Source: Synechococcaceae bacterium WBB_10_009 (GTDB lineage: Bacteria > Cyanobacteriota > Cyanobacteriia > PCC-6307 > Cyanobiaceae). From it: a stretch of DNA of 13,184 nucleotides. Position 1 is the stretch's first letter. The number at the start of each line of letters is the position of its first letter. Where the stretch lies: contig RHBP01000033.1 of assembly GCA_010030955.1 (NCBI GenBank), forward strand, positions 1-13,184, written 5' to 3'. Shown here piece by piece: positions 1-7,533 of the stretch. The notes under the pieces were generated by a model. The model was not told the origin of the DNA. It made no database searches and was given only the letters and a program-made list of their open reading frames with translations. The position numbers were made by a program, and so were the translations under genes.

Positions 1-42
1 GCGCCGCAGCACCCGTTTCACCGCCTGCACCGGTCGGTTCAC
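1..42 (-). CDS. Start of a downstream gene, possibly acylglycerol-phosphate acyltransferase (partial)
   Basis: On the minus strand a GTG at 42-40 overlaps the fabD stop codon (GTGA) and opens a frame that stays open to the window edge, reading M-N-R-P-V-Q-A-V-K-R-V-L-R-R. The basic start and the 4-base overlap with fabD suggest a coupled next gene of the lipid operon. In related picocyanobacteria I recall plsC (1-acyl-sn-glycerol-3-phosphate acyltransferase) downstream of fabD, which would fit the lipid context. Only 14 codons are visible, so the product name is inference. GTG codons at 30 and 21 in the same frame are alternative starts. Confidence 0.35.
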   Translation of the reverse strand, partial: MNRPVQAVKRVLRR

Positions 43-929
43 AGCCCCAGGTCGGCGGAGCCGGCGATCTGGGCGGTGGTGATGCCCTCGCAGCTGCGCT
101 TGATCAGGCCGCTGAGCACGTTGCCGGGGCCGATTTCCACGGCGGTGGCGATGCCATCGGCGCTAAAGCGCTCCATGGTTTCACGCCAGCGCACGCCGGT
201 GGTCATCTGGCTGCGCAGCCGCTCCTTGAGGGCTTCCCCATTGGTTTCGGGGGTGGGGTCGGTGTTGCTGAGCACCGGGATGGCGGCATCGGCGAAGGGC
301 ACCGCGGCGATGGCCGCGGCGAAGGCATCGGCGGCCTGTTGCATGAAGGGGGAGTGGAAGGCGCCGCTCACCGCCAGGGGAATGGCCCGCTTGCAGGTGA
401 GGGCAGCGCTCACGGCCGTCACCGCCTCGGGGCTGCCGGAGAGCACCACCTGGGCGCTGCTGTTGTCGTTGGCGATCACCACCCCGTCGGTGGCGGCCAC
501 CAGCTCCTCCAGCTGGCCGCGGTCAAACCCCATCACGGCGGTCATGGCGCCGCCCCCGGCGGCGGCCATCAGCTCGCTGCGGGTCTTCATCAGCTGCAGA
601 CCGGTGTGGGCGTCGAACACCCCGGCGGCGTAGAGGGCCACCAGTTCCCCGAGGCTGTGGCCCGCCACCAGATTTGCGTTGCGGCCCTGGGCCTTGAGCC
701 CATCCACCAGCAGCGATTCGACCACGAACAGCGCCGGCTGGGTGTTGCGGGTGTCGTTGAGATCGCTCAGCTCGCCCTCGGCTTCACCGGCGCAGATGGC
801 CAGCAGGTCGCGCCCCAGCAGCTCTGAGGCGGCGGCGAAGCGCTCCTGGGCCCCGGGCAGGTCAAGCATGGGCTCCGCCATGCCGAGCTTCTGCGACCCC
901 TGTCCGGGGAAGACCCAGGCGATACCCAT
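39..929 (-). CDS. fabD: Malonyl-CoA:ACP malonyltransferase FabD
   Basis: Transfers the malonyl group from malonyl-CoA to acyl carrier protein, giving the extender unit for type II fatty acid synthesis in the cytoplasm. The 296-residue protein has the family's normal length. Visible motifs are the N-terminal FPGQGSQ (residues 7-13), the nucleophile elbow GHSLGE with Ser92, the substrate-binding Arg117 in KTRSE, and the catalytic His192 in SGAFHSPF. The late GPGNVLSGL segment is also typical. The frame is open upstream to 1004, but the extra residues are not family-like and would run into fabH, so the ATG at 929 just before the conserved GIAWVFPGQGSQ is chosen. It follows fabH by 28 bases in the same operon. 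I see no clear Shine-Dalgarno sequence. Confidence 0.95.
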   Translation of the reverse strand: MGIAWVFPGQGSQKLGMAEPMLDLPGAQERFAAASELLGRDLLAICAGEAEGELSDLNDTRNTQPALFVVESLLVDGLKAQGRNANLVAGHSLGELVALYAAGVFDAHTGLQLMKTRSELMAAAGGGAMTAVMGFDRGQLEELVAATDGVVIANDNSSAQVVLSGSPEAVTAVSAALTCKRAIPLAVSGAFHSPFMQQAADAFAAAIAAVPFADAAIPVLSNTDPTPETNGEALKERLRSQMTTGVRWRETMERFSADGIATAVEIGPGNVLSGLIKRSCEGITTAQIAGSADLGL

Positions 930-957
930 GCCGGCGCGCTGCAACGTCCGGGGGAGA

Positions 958-1974
958 TTAGGCCGCTGCTGCCTGGGGCCCGCTCCAGCGGAACAGGGCG
1001 CCACCCCAGCTGAGCCCGGCGCCGAAGCCGCTGCTGGCGATCAGATCGCCGGGGCGCACCCGGCCGTCCTTGACGGCCTCATCGAGCATCAGCGGAATGG
1101 TGGCGGCGGAGGTGTTGCCGTAGCTGGCCAGGTTGGAGAGCACCCGCTCCTGGGGAATGGCGAAGCGCTCGGCCACCGCATCGAGGATGCGCTGGTTGGC
1201 CTGGTGCAGCAGCAGCCAGTTGAGGTCGCCCGGGTCGGTGCCGGTGGTTTCCAGCAGGTCTTTGAGCACCGCCGGCACCTCGCGCACGGCGAACTTGTAC
1301 ACCTCCTGGCCGTTCATGCGCAGGGGCGCGAAGCCGCCGATCTGGGCATCCAGGCCACGGAGCACGCTGTGGTGCGTTTCGGTTTGGGCCAGGGTGAGGC
1401 AACCGTTGCGGCTGCCGTCGGAGCGCATGCGGAAGCCCAGCAGCCCGTCGTGCTCCGCGGGGCAGGCCTCCACCGCCACGGCGGCGGCCCCATCGCCGAA
1501 CAGCACACAGGTGGTGCGGTCATCCCAGTCGACCCAGCGGCTGAGCTGATCGGCACCGATCACCAGGGCGCGCCGCATGGCACCACTGCGCAGGTATTGG
1601 CCGGCGGTGATCAGGGCAAACAGAAAGCCGCTGCAGGCGGCGGTGAGGTCGAACGCCACGGCGTTCTTGGCCCCCAGGGCCCCCTGCACCCGCGGCGCCG
1701 TGCCGAACAGGTCGTCGGGGCTGGAGGTGGCCATCAGGATCAGGTCGAGATCCTCGGGGGCCCAGCCGGCGTGGGTCAGGGCCGCCTCGGCCGCCCGGGT
1801 GGCCAGGGGGGTCAGGGGCTCATCGGGGCCGCAGATGCGGCGCTCGGCGATGCCGGTGCGGGTGCGGATCCATTCATCGCTGGTGTCCACCCGCTCGCTG
1901 AGGCGGGTGTTGCTGACGCGGGCGGCGGGGACGGCGCTGCCGCTGCCCACCAGAGCCATGCCGTAGGTGCTCAT
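958..1974 (-). CDS. fabH: Beta-ketoacyl-ACP synthase III FabH
   Basis: Condenses acetyl-CoA with malonyl-ACP to start each fatty-acid chain. With the ATG at 1974 the protein has 338 residues, and the thiolase-fold catalytic triad is complete: Cys114 in DLTAACSGF, His257 in LLHQANQRI and Asn287 in YGNTSAATIP. The N-terminal DTSDEWIRTRTGI block and the C-terminal GFGAGLSWG block are also characteristic. A GTG at 1989 would add five residues and an ATG at 1959 would remove five. I prefer 1974 because it is the first ATG, but no strong ribosome binding site decides it. The gene lies between plsX (about 40 bases upstream) and fabD (28 bases downstream), so malonyl-ACP supply and chain initiation are encoded side by side. 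Confidence 0.95.
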   Translation of the reverse strand: MSTYGMALVGSGSAVPAARVSNTRLSERVDTSDEWIRTRTGIAERRICGPDEPLTPLATRAAEAALTHAGWAPEDLDLILMATSSPDDLFGTAPRVQGALGAKNAVAFDLTAACSGFLFALITAGQYLRSGAMRRALVIGADQLSRWVDWDDRTTCVLFGDGAAAVAVEACPAEHDGLLGFRMRSDGSRNGCLTLAQTETHHSVLRGLDAQIGGFAPLRMNGQEVYKFAVREVPAVLKDLLETTGTDPGDLNWLLLHQANQRILDAVAERFAIPQERVLSNLASYGNTSAATIPLMLDEAVKDGRVRPGDLIASSGFGAGLSWGGALFRWSGPQAAAA

Positions 1975-2015
1975 CGGGCCCAGCGCCACCGGGTCAGTTC
2001 AACCGACGGGCTCAG

Positions 2016-3425
2016 TCAACCACAGGCAACCGCCGACTCCGCCGTGTCGCCGGCCTCGGCGCTGAGCCGTTGCAGATCGTCCATCACCCCGTGGTTGGCG
2101 GCCGAATGGGCCAGCCGCAGGGCGCTCACCACCGAGAGGGCCTTGCTGCTGCCATGGCCGATCACGCACACGCCATTCACGCCCAGCAGCAGGGCGCCGC
2201 CGTGTTCGGCATGGTCGAGCCGCTTCTTGATGCGCCGCAGGTTGCTGATCAAGAAGGCGGAGCCCACCTTGCCGCGGCGGCCGCGGGGCAGTTCAGCCTT
2301 GAGCACGTCGAGCAGCACGCTGCCCACGCTCTCCAGAAACTTCAGCAGCACGTTGCCGGTGAAGCCGTCACACACCACCACGTCGAAGTCGCCGGAGAGC
2401 ACGTCGCGGCCTTCGCAGTTGCCGGCGAACTGGAAGCGCTCTTCGGCCGCCATCAGCGGATAGGTCTTGAGGGCCAGTTCGTTGCCCTTGCACTCCTCTT
2501 CGCCGATGTTCAGCAGGCCGATGCGGGGCCGGGCCACCTGCAGCACGTCGCGGCTGTAGATGTTGCCCAGCAGGGCCCACTGGTGCAGGTAGGCGGGCTT
2601 GCTGTCCATGTTGGCGCCCACATCCAGCACCAGCACCTGTTGCTCGGGGTCCTTGGTGGGGAACAGGGCGCCGATGGCGGGGCGGTCGATGCCCTTGAGC
2701 CGGCCCAGGCGGAAGATCGCCGAGGCCATCACGGCGCCGGAATTGCCGGCGGAGTACACGGCGGTGGCGGATCCCTCCTTCACCAGGTCCATGGCCAGGT
2801 TGATGCTGGCGTCGCGCTTCTTGCGCACCACCGTGGCCTCCTCGTCCATCCCCACGGACACGCCACTGGGCACCAGCTCCAGCAGCCCCTCCCCCTGGGC
2901 GGCGGCCGCCAGGGCCTCCCCCAGGTCCATCTCGGCCACCGCCGTGGCCACGGCCGCGGCCTCCGCCACGAATTTCACCCGCAGCGGCAGCAGCCGCACC
3001 GCCTTGAGGCAGCCCTCCAGGATCGGCCCGGGGGCGTGGTCGCCCCCCATGCCATCCACCGCCACCCAGAGGCGATCGGCGTCGCTGATGGGGGTGCCTT
3101 CGCTGCCGCCCACCCCCCGTTGCAGCCGGCGCAGCGGGTCGAACACCAGCGGTTGCAGCACCGTGTTGGCGGCCGCACCGGCCACGTTGGCGGCGGCACC
3201 CGCCACGCTGCCGGCCGCACCGGCCACCGAGCCAGCGGTGCTGAGGGCGTTGCCGGCCATGGACCCGGCGGCGGAGCCGGCGCTGGTGGCCGTGTCCACC
3301 AGGCTGGTGACCGCCGCATTGCGGCGGTACCAAATCACCAGGCGGCGAATCGCCCGCGGACGGCTGCGGCGCTGGCTGGGGCCGGGGCCGGGAACGTCAG
3401 AGGGCTTCGGGGGCAACGGCTTCAA
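2016..3425 (-). CDS. plsX: Phosphate acyltransferase PlsX with long N-terminal extension
   Basis: Converts acyl-ACP and phosphate to acyl-phosphate, the acyl donor for the first step of phospholipid and glycolipid synthesis. The catalytic part begins near residue 121 with VAVDGMGGDHAPG and continues through YSAGNSGAVMA, DVGANMDSKP and CDGFTGNVLLKFLES, all typical of PlsX. Ordinary PlsX proteins begin only a few residues before the DxMGGD motif, so this one carries about 118 extra residues. They comprise a Pro/Arg-rich start, a basic aromatic stretch (RRLVIWYRR, residues 27-35), then an Ala/Gly/Ser-rich region with GSVAGAA repeats and VFDPLRRLQR. The extension keeps GC-rich third codon positions, so it looks translated. 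The start is uncertain: the frame opens with TTG at 3425, 29 bases inside rpaB. GTG codons at 3338 and 3299 and an ATG at 3260 are alternatives. PlsX is a peripheral membrane enzyme in other bacteria, so the extension could aid membrane attachment (inference). Confidence 0.93.
   Translation of the reverse strand: MKPLPPKPSDVPGPGPSQRRSRPRAIRRLVIWYRRNAAVTSLVDTATSAGSAAGSMAGNALSTAGSVAGAAGSVAGAAANVAGAAANTVLQPLVFDPLRRLQRGVGGSEGTPISDADRLWVAVDGMGGDHAPGPILEGCLKAVRLLPLRVKFVAEAAAVATAVAEMDLGEALAAAAQGEGLLELVPSGVSVGMDEEATVVRKKRDASINLAMDLVKEGSATAVYSAGNSGAVMASAIFRLGRLKGIDRPAIGALFPTKDPEQQVLVLDVGANMDSKPAYLHQWALLGNIYSRDVLQVARPRIGLLNIGEEECKGNELALKTYPLMAAEERFQFAGNCEGRDVLSGDFDVVVCDGFTGNVLLKFLESVGSVLLDVLKAELPRGRRGKVGSAFLISNLRRIKKRLDHAEHGGALLLGVNGVCVIGHGSSKALSVVSALRLAHSAANHGVMDDLQRLSAEAGDTAESAVACG
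3171..3233 (-). repeat. Three 21-base tandem repeats inside plsX (GSVAGAA heptads)
   Basis: Three back-to-back 21-base units encode GSVAGAA, GSVAGAA and ANVAGAA (PlsX residues 65-85), followed by a partial unit ANTV. The units differ mainly at synonymous positions, so the amino-acid pattern seems to be kept. Small residues spaced this way resemble a glycine-zipper or weakly amphipathic helix, but I cannot show a structure from sequence alone. Confidence 0.8.
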
Positions 3426-4170
3426 CGATGCGCTGGAACAGATACCCGGTGCCCCGGGCCGTGAGGATCAGCTCGGGGTTGGCCGGATCGTCCTCCAGTT
3501 TGGAGCGCAACCGGGAGATATGAACATCCACCACCCGGGTGTCCACATGACGTTCCGGGGTGTAGCCCCACACCTCCTTGAGGATTTCACCGCGGCTGAA
3601 CGGTTCGCCGCTGCGGCCCACCAGCAGCTCCAGCAGGCTGAACTCCATGCCGGTGAGGCGGATGCGCTCCTCGCCGCGGTACACCTGCCGTTTGTTGGTG
3701 TCGATGCGCAGGTCGCTCACCTGGATCACGCCGGAGTTGGGGATGCCGGCGCCGCCGCTCTCCTTTTCCACCCGGCGCAGCACGCAGCGGATGCGGGCCT
3801 CGAGCTCCTTGGGGCTGAACGGCTTCACCACGTAGTCGTCGGCGCCCAGTTCCAGGCCGGTGATGCGGTCGGCCACATCGCCGAGGGCCGTGAGCATCAC
3901 GATCGGCACGTCCGATTCCTTGCGCAGCTCCTGGCAGACGCCGTAGCCATCGAGCTTGGGCATCATCACGTCGAGCACCACCAGGTCGGGCTCGGTGCGG
4001 CGAAAGGCCTCCAGGGCCTCTTCACCGTCGCTGGCGGTGATCACCTGGTAGCCGATCATCGACAGGCGTGTCTCCAGGATGCGGCGGATGCTGGCCTCGT
4101 CGTCAACGACGAGGATTGTTTCCTTGGCTGCGGAGCCCGGGGATGTGGAGGTGGCGGTGGAGGCCGTCAT
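3397..4170 (-). CDS. rpaB: OmpR-family response regulator RpaB (Ycf27)
   Basis: A two-component response regulator that controls light- and stress-responsive photosynthesis genes in cyanobacteria. The 257-residue protein has a receiver domain (about 18-135) with acidic residues Asp23 and Asp24, phospho-acceptor Asp67 in VVLDVMMP, Thr94 and Lys116. A winged-helix DNA-binding domain follows (about 155-250), with FSRGEILKEVWGY, HVDTRVVDVHISRLRSKLE and ARGTGYLF. These blocks match RpaB closely. No sensor kinase gene is nearby; the known partner NblS/Hik33 is usually encoded elsewhere. The gene heads the plsX-fabH-fabD run, and its last 29 bases overlap the longest plsX frame. The N-terminal 15 residues are Ser/Thr-rich and probably disordered. 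In other cyanobacteria RpaB binds HLR1 motifs; I see no canonical HLR1 pair directly upstream here. Confidence 0.95.
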   Translation of the reverse strand: MTASTATSTSPGSAAKETILVVDDEASIRRILETRLSMIGYQVITASDGEEALEAFRRTEPDLVVLDVMMPKLDGYGVCQELRKESDVPIVMLTALGDVADRITGLELGADDYVVKPFSPKELEARIRCVLRRVEKESGGAGIPNSGVIQVSDLRIDTNKRQVYRGEERIRLTGMEFSLLELLVGRSGEPFSRGEILKEVWGYTPERHVDTRVVDVHISRLRSKLEDDPANPELILTARGTGYLFQRIVEAVAPEAL

Positions 4171-4266
4171 TGCGCCACTGTGGATCGACGGGTTAAGTAG
4201 ATCGACCTACTGAAAGGTCGTCAGGCCCCCGCATTCGGCGGCAGCCACCTTTCTTCATACATCGTT
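4171..4266. promoter_or_regulatory. Divergent intergenic region between rpaB and radA
   Basis: These 96 bases must hold the promoters for both divergent operons. On the minus strand TACTTA (bases 4199-4194) is a possible -10 box for rpaB, about 24 bases before its ATG. I see no good matching -35 element. GATCGAC occurs twice (4183-4189 and 4200-4206), and GTAGATCGACCTAC (4197-4210) is a near-palindrome with one mismatched pair. No canonical HLR1 repeat (GTTACA-type) is visible. The promoter assignment is inference from gene orientation. Confidence 0.4.
4203..4220. repeat. Inverted repeat CGACCT/AGGTCG in the rpaB-radA gap
   Basis: A perfect 6-base inverted repeat with a 6-base loop, overlapping the near-palindrome at 4197-4210. 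No T-run follows on either strand, so a terminator is unlikely. It could be an operator or a small RNA hairpin in the radA leader. A repeat this short can also arise by chance in GC-rich DNA. Confidence 0.35.
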
Positions 4267-5694
4267 TTGGCCCGGGCCACCAGCACCTACGTCTGCCAGA
4301 GCTGCGGCGCCCAGAGCCGCCAGTTCTTCGGCCGTTGCCCGAGCTGCGGCAGTTGGAATGCCCTGGTGGAGCAGGCGGCCCCCGCCGCCGACAACCGCCG
4401 CCGCCGTCCGGTGGCCGCCGCGGCCGCTGCGGGGATGCCCCCCCAGCCGCGGCGCTCCGAGCCGATCCAGGCGGTGGGGGAGCGGCCGCTGCAGCGGCTG
4501 CAGAGTGGCTACGGCGAGCTCGACCGCGTGCTTGGCGGTGGGTTGGTGCCCGGTTCGCTGGTGTTGCTGGGGGGCGACCCGGGCATCGGCAAGAGCACCC
4601 TGTTGCTGCAGAGCGCCCAGGCCATGGCCCAGCGCCATTCGGTGCTCTACGTCAGCGCCGAGGAGTCCGCCCAGCAGGTGAAGCTGCGCTGGCGCCGCCT
4701 GGCGGAGCAGCAGGGCACCAGTGCCACGGAGGGGCCCGGGCTGCAGCTGCTCTCGGAAACCGACCTGGAGCTGGTGCTGCAGGAGCTGGAGGCCCTGCGG
4801 CCGGCGGTGGCCGTGATCGACAGCATCCAGGCCCTGCACGACGGCGAGCTGGGCAGCGCCCCCGGCTCGGTGGCCCAGGTGCGCGAGTGCGCCGCCGCCC
4901 TGGCCCGGATTGCCAAACGGCAGGACACGGCCCTGCTGCTGGTGGGCCATGTCACCAAGGAGGGGATGTTGGCGGGGCCGAAGGTGCTGGAGCATCTGGT
5001 GGATGCGGTGCTCACCTTTGAGGGCGACCGCTTCGCCAGCCACCGGTTGCTGCGGGCGGTGAAGAACCGCTTCGGCGCCACCCACGAACTGGGGGTGTTC
5101 GAGATGCGCGGCCAGGGTCTGGCGGAGGTGCTCAACCCCAGTGAGTTGTTCCTGGGTAGCGATGAGCCCAGCGCCGGCACCGCCACGATCGTGGCCTGTG
5201 AGGGAACCCGACCCCTGGTGGTGGATCTGCAGGCCCTGGTGAGCACCACCAGCTACGCCAGCCCGCGGCGCACCGCCACGGGCATCGGCACCAACCGCCT
5301 GCACCAGATCCTGGCGGTGCTGGAGAAGCACCTGGGGCTGCCCCTGTCGCGGTTTGATTGCTACCTGGCGGTGGCCGGCGGCCTGGAGGTGGAGGAGCCC
5401 GCCGCGGATCTGGGGGTGGCCGCGGCCGTGGTGGCCAGCTACCGCGACCTCACCCTGCCCCCGGGCACTGTGTTGATCGGCGAACTGGGGTTGGGGGGTC
5501 AGCTGCGGCCCGTCAGCCAACTGGAGCAACGGCTGCAGGAGGCGGCACGGCTGGGGTTCCGCCGGGCGGTGGTGCCGCGGGGCAGCGGCCTGTCGCGCTT
5601 GGCCGCTGGCCTCGACCTGCAGCTGCTGGAGGCCGGCGGCGTGGCGGAGGCCCTGGTGCAGGCGCTCGGGGTCAACCCCGCCCAGGGGGACTAA
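4267..5694 (+). CDS. radA: DNA repair protein RadA
   Basis: A RecA-like ATPase that helps extend and process recombination intermediates during DNA repair. The 475-residue protein has the full family layout: an N-terminal zinc finger with Cys10, Cys13, Cys24 and Cys27; Walker A GGDPGIGKST (102-111); Walker B VAVIDS (181-186); the diagnostic KNRFG motif (266-270); and a Lon-protease-like C-terminal domain (about 300-470). The start is TTG at 4267: the family-typical MARxxxxYVCQxCG follows directly and no in-frame ATG lies just upstream. I see no Shine-Dalgarno sequence. It is divergent from rpaB and leads directly into the TPR gene, whose ATG lies six bases after the radA stop. Confidence 0.95.
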   Translation: MARATSTYVCQSCGAQSRQFFGRCPSCGSWNALVEQAAPAADNRRRRPVAAAAAAGMPPQPRRSEPIQAVGERPLQRLQSGYGELDRVLGGGLVPGSLVLLGGDPGIGKSTLLLQSAQAMAQRHSVLYVSAEESAQQVKLRWRRLAEQQGTSATEGPGLQLLSETDLELVLQELEALRPAVAVIDSIQALHDGELGSAPGSVAQVRECAAALARIAKRQDTALLLVGHVTKEGMLAGPKVLEHLVDAVLTFEGDRFASHRLLRAVKNRFGATHELGVFEMRGQGLAEVLNPSELFLGSDEPSAGTATIVACEGTRPLVVDLQALVSTTSYASPRRTATGIGTNRLHQILAVLEKHLGLPLSRFDCYLAVAGGLEVEEPAADLGVAAAVVASYRDLTLPPGTVLIGELGLGGQLRPVSQLEQRLQEAARLGFRRAVVPRGSGLSRLAAGLDLQLLEAGGVAEALVQALGVNPAQGD

Positions 5695-5700
5695 GCGGAG

Positions 5701-7161
5701 ATGGCGCCTTCCCAGGGGTTTGGGGCCGGTGGCGGCGGCGCCTCCCGCGGGGCGGCCCAGCGCCAGGAGCGTCAGCTGGAGCAGCGGGCCCAGCGCAGCC
5801 TGGAGGCGGGCGATTGGGAGGGGGCGGAGCGTGCCTACCGGCTGCTGGTGCAGCGCCAGAGCACCAACCCGGCGGTGTACACCAACCTGGCGGCCCTGCT
5901 CAGCCTGCAGCGGCGCCCCGACGACCTGGAGCCCCTGTTGCGGCAGGCCCTGGCCCTGAGCCCCGACGATCCGGTGGTGCACAACAACCTGGGGCAGGTG
6001 CTGGTGCAGCGCGGTGCGCTGCAGCCGGCGGAGGCCTGTTTTGCGGCGGCGGTGGCCCTCGACCCCGCCTACCCCCAGGCCCTCACCAACCTGGCCAACC
6101 TGCGCAGCCAGGGCGGTGCGCTGCAGGAGGCGATCGCCCTCTACGAGCGCGCCCTGGCGGCCGACCCCAGCCACGCGGAGGCCCACTGGAACCTCGCCCA
6201 TCCGCTGCTGCTGCAGGGGGATTACCGCCGCGGGCTGCGGCAGTACGAGTACCGCACCGCCATCGCCGAGCCGATTCGACCCCACGCCGTTCCCCCCCTG
6301 CCGCTGTGGGATGGATCGCCGCTGCCTGCGCAGGACCCCTTGGTGCTGGTGAGTGAGCAGGGCCTGGGGGACAGCCTGCAGTTCATGCGCCTGGCGCCGT
6401 TGCTGCGCCAGCGCCAGGGGTGTTCGGTGCTGTTGAGCGTGCAGGAGAAGTTGGCGCCCCTGGCGGAGCGAGCCGGCCTGGCGGATCGGGTGGTGCCCCA
6501 TGCCGAGCTGCCGGGGCTGCGGCGGGGGCGCTGGTTGCCGTTGCCGCTGCCCGGGCGGTTGGGGATCGAACCCACCCAGCCGTTGCCCGCGTTGCCGCCC
6601 CTGCAGCCTTCGGCGGAGGCGCGGCAGCGCTGGGCTGCGGTGTTGGCGGCGGCGGATGATCCGGGGCCCATCCGGGTGGGTCTGCATTGGCAGGGGGATC
6701 CCGCCCACGAAACCACCAGCCTGCGGGGCCGTTCGCTGCCGCTGGAGCTGCTGGCCCCCCTGGCGGCGATTCCGCAGCTGACGTTGGTGTCGCTGCAGCG
6801 GGGGCCTGGCATGGAGCAGGTGGCGTCGTGCGGCTTCCGCGACCGCTTCAGCCGCGCCCAGGCGGCCATGGACGACGCCTGGGCCTTCGATGACATGGCG
6901 GCGATGGCTGAGCAGTGCCACCTGGTGATCAGTGCCGATTCGGCGATGGTGCACCTGGCGGCTGGTCTGGGTCGCCCCACCTGGGTGCTGCTCAAGGCCA
7001 TCCCCGAGTGGCGCTGGGGGCTTGAGGGCAGCGGCAGCTTCTGGTATCCGAGCGTGCGGCTGTGGCGTCAGGCCCGCGCTGGCGACTGGGCTGGACTGAT
7101 CCAGGCCGTGGCCGCCAATCTGGAGGCCCAGATCCGCAGCGGAGCGATCCCCCCATGCTGA
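5701..7161 (+). CDS. TPR-repeat protein with GT-B (heptosyltransferase-like) C-terminal domain
   Basis: The 486-residue protein has two parts. Residues about 24-193 form five tetratricopeptide-like repeats (for example AVYTNLAALLSLQ, VVHNNLGQVLVQRG, QALTNLANLRSQGG). Residues about 210-470 resemble the GT9/ADP-heptosyltransferase fold: VSEQGLGDSLQFMR (Gly221-Asp224-Ser225) near the start, and late on VISADSAMVHLAAGLGRP with Asp413 and His418, where the family binds the nucleotide sugar. There is no signal peptide or membrane helix, so it is probably cytoplasmic. TPR-plus-GT-B proteins of this type are usually annotated only as TPR proteins; donor and acceptor are unknown. It follows radA by six bases (an AGGGGGA stretch at 5684-5690 may serve as ribosome binding site) and overlaps the next gene by seven bases. 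A sugar transferase acting on a surface glycan is my inference. Confidence 0.85.
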   Translation: MAPSQGFGAGGGGASRGAAQRQERQLEQRAQRSLEAGDWEGAERAYRLLVQRQSTNPAVYTNLAALLSLQRRPDDLEPLLRQALALSPDDPVVHNNLGQVLVQRGALQPAEACFAAAVALDPAYPQALTNLANLRSQGGALQEAIALYERALAADPSHAEAHWNLAHPLLLQGDYRRGLRQYEYRTAIAEPIRPHAVPPLPLWDGSPLPAQDPLVLVSEQGLGDSLQFMRLAPLLRQRQGCSVLLSVQEKLAPLAERAGLADRVVPHAELPGLRRGRWLPLPLPGRLGIEPTQPLPALPPLQPSAEARQRWAAVLAAADDPGPIRVGLHWQGDPAHETTSLRGRSLPLELLAPLAAIPQLTLVSLQRGPGMEQVASCGFRDRFSRAQAAMDDAWAFDDMAAMAEQCHLVISADSAMVHLAAGLGRPTWVLLKAIPEWRWGLEGSGSFWYPSVRLWRQARAGDWAGLIQAVAANLEAQIRSGAIPPC

Positions 7162-7532
7162 TTTCGATCCCGGTGTCGCTGGGGGAGCTGGTCGACAAGA
7201 TCACGATCCTGCAGATCAAGGCAAGGCACCTGCAGGGCGATGCCTTGGGCCATGTGCAGCGGGAGTTGCAGCTGCTTGAGGCGGCCCTTGCCGCCACCGG
7301 TGTGGCGCTGGATCCGGCCCTGGAAGCCCAGCTGCTGGAGGTCAATGGTCAGCTGTGGGAGATCGAAGACGCCATCCGCGAGCAGGAGCGCCAACGCCGC
7401 TTCGAGCAGGCCTTCATCGAGCTGGCCCGCTCCGTGTACCGCACCAACGACCGCCGCGCCGACCTCAAGCGGCAGATCAACCAGCGCTACGGCTCCACCC
7501 TGATCGAGCAGAAGTCGTACAGCGCCTACTGA
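7155..7532 (+). CDS. Small DUF6165-type helical protein
   Basis: The 125-residue product begins MLISIPVSLGELVDKITILQ, which matches my recollection of the DUF6165 family (short proteins opening with a V/I-S-x-GELxDKITIL block). The rest is strongly helical and charged, with probable coiled-coil stretches at about 30-50 and 58-90, and ends in a Tyr/Lys-rich tail (EQKSYSAY). No catalytic motif, signal peptide or membrane helix is visible. The ATG at 7155 lies inside the end of the TPR gene (seven-base overlap), with GGAG at 7141-7144 as a plausible ribosome binding site. The next gene starts one base after its stop. Its place between two sugar transferases suggests an accessory or scaffold role in glycan assembly, but the family has no function I know of. 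Confidence 0.8.
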   Translation: MLISIPVSLGELVDKITILQIKARHLQGDALGHVQRELQLLEAALAATGVALDPALEAQLLEVNGQLWEIEDAIREQERQRRFEQAFIELARSVYRTNDRRADLKRQINQRYGSTLIEQKSYSAY

Positions 7533-7533
7533 G

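Noticed and set aside
679..4200. Long plus-strand open frames across fabD, fabH, plsX and rpaB
   Set aside because: They are antisense shadows of four clear minus-strand genes; their translations are His/Gly/Ala-rich without family motifs.
4203..4220. Inverted repeat read as a transcription terminator
   Set aside because: No T-run follows on either strand, and the site lies upstream of both flanking genes, so an operator or leader hairpin is more likely.
6130..6137. HIP1 octamer GCGATCGC (also at 10808-10815)
   Set aside because: I noticed only two copies in 13 kb, both inside genes, so there is no sign of the HIP1 enrichment seen in some cyanobacteria and no local function to propose.
4255..6954. 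A 899-codon open frame on the minus strand, antisense to radA and the TPR gene
   Set aside because: Its translation is rich in Gln, His, Arg and Gly with no recognisable domain, and it mirrors two well-supported genes. Long antisense frames are expected where third positions are almost all G or C.
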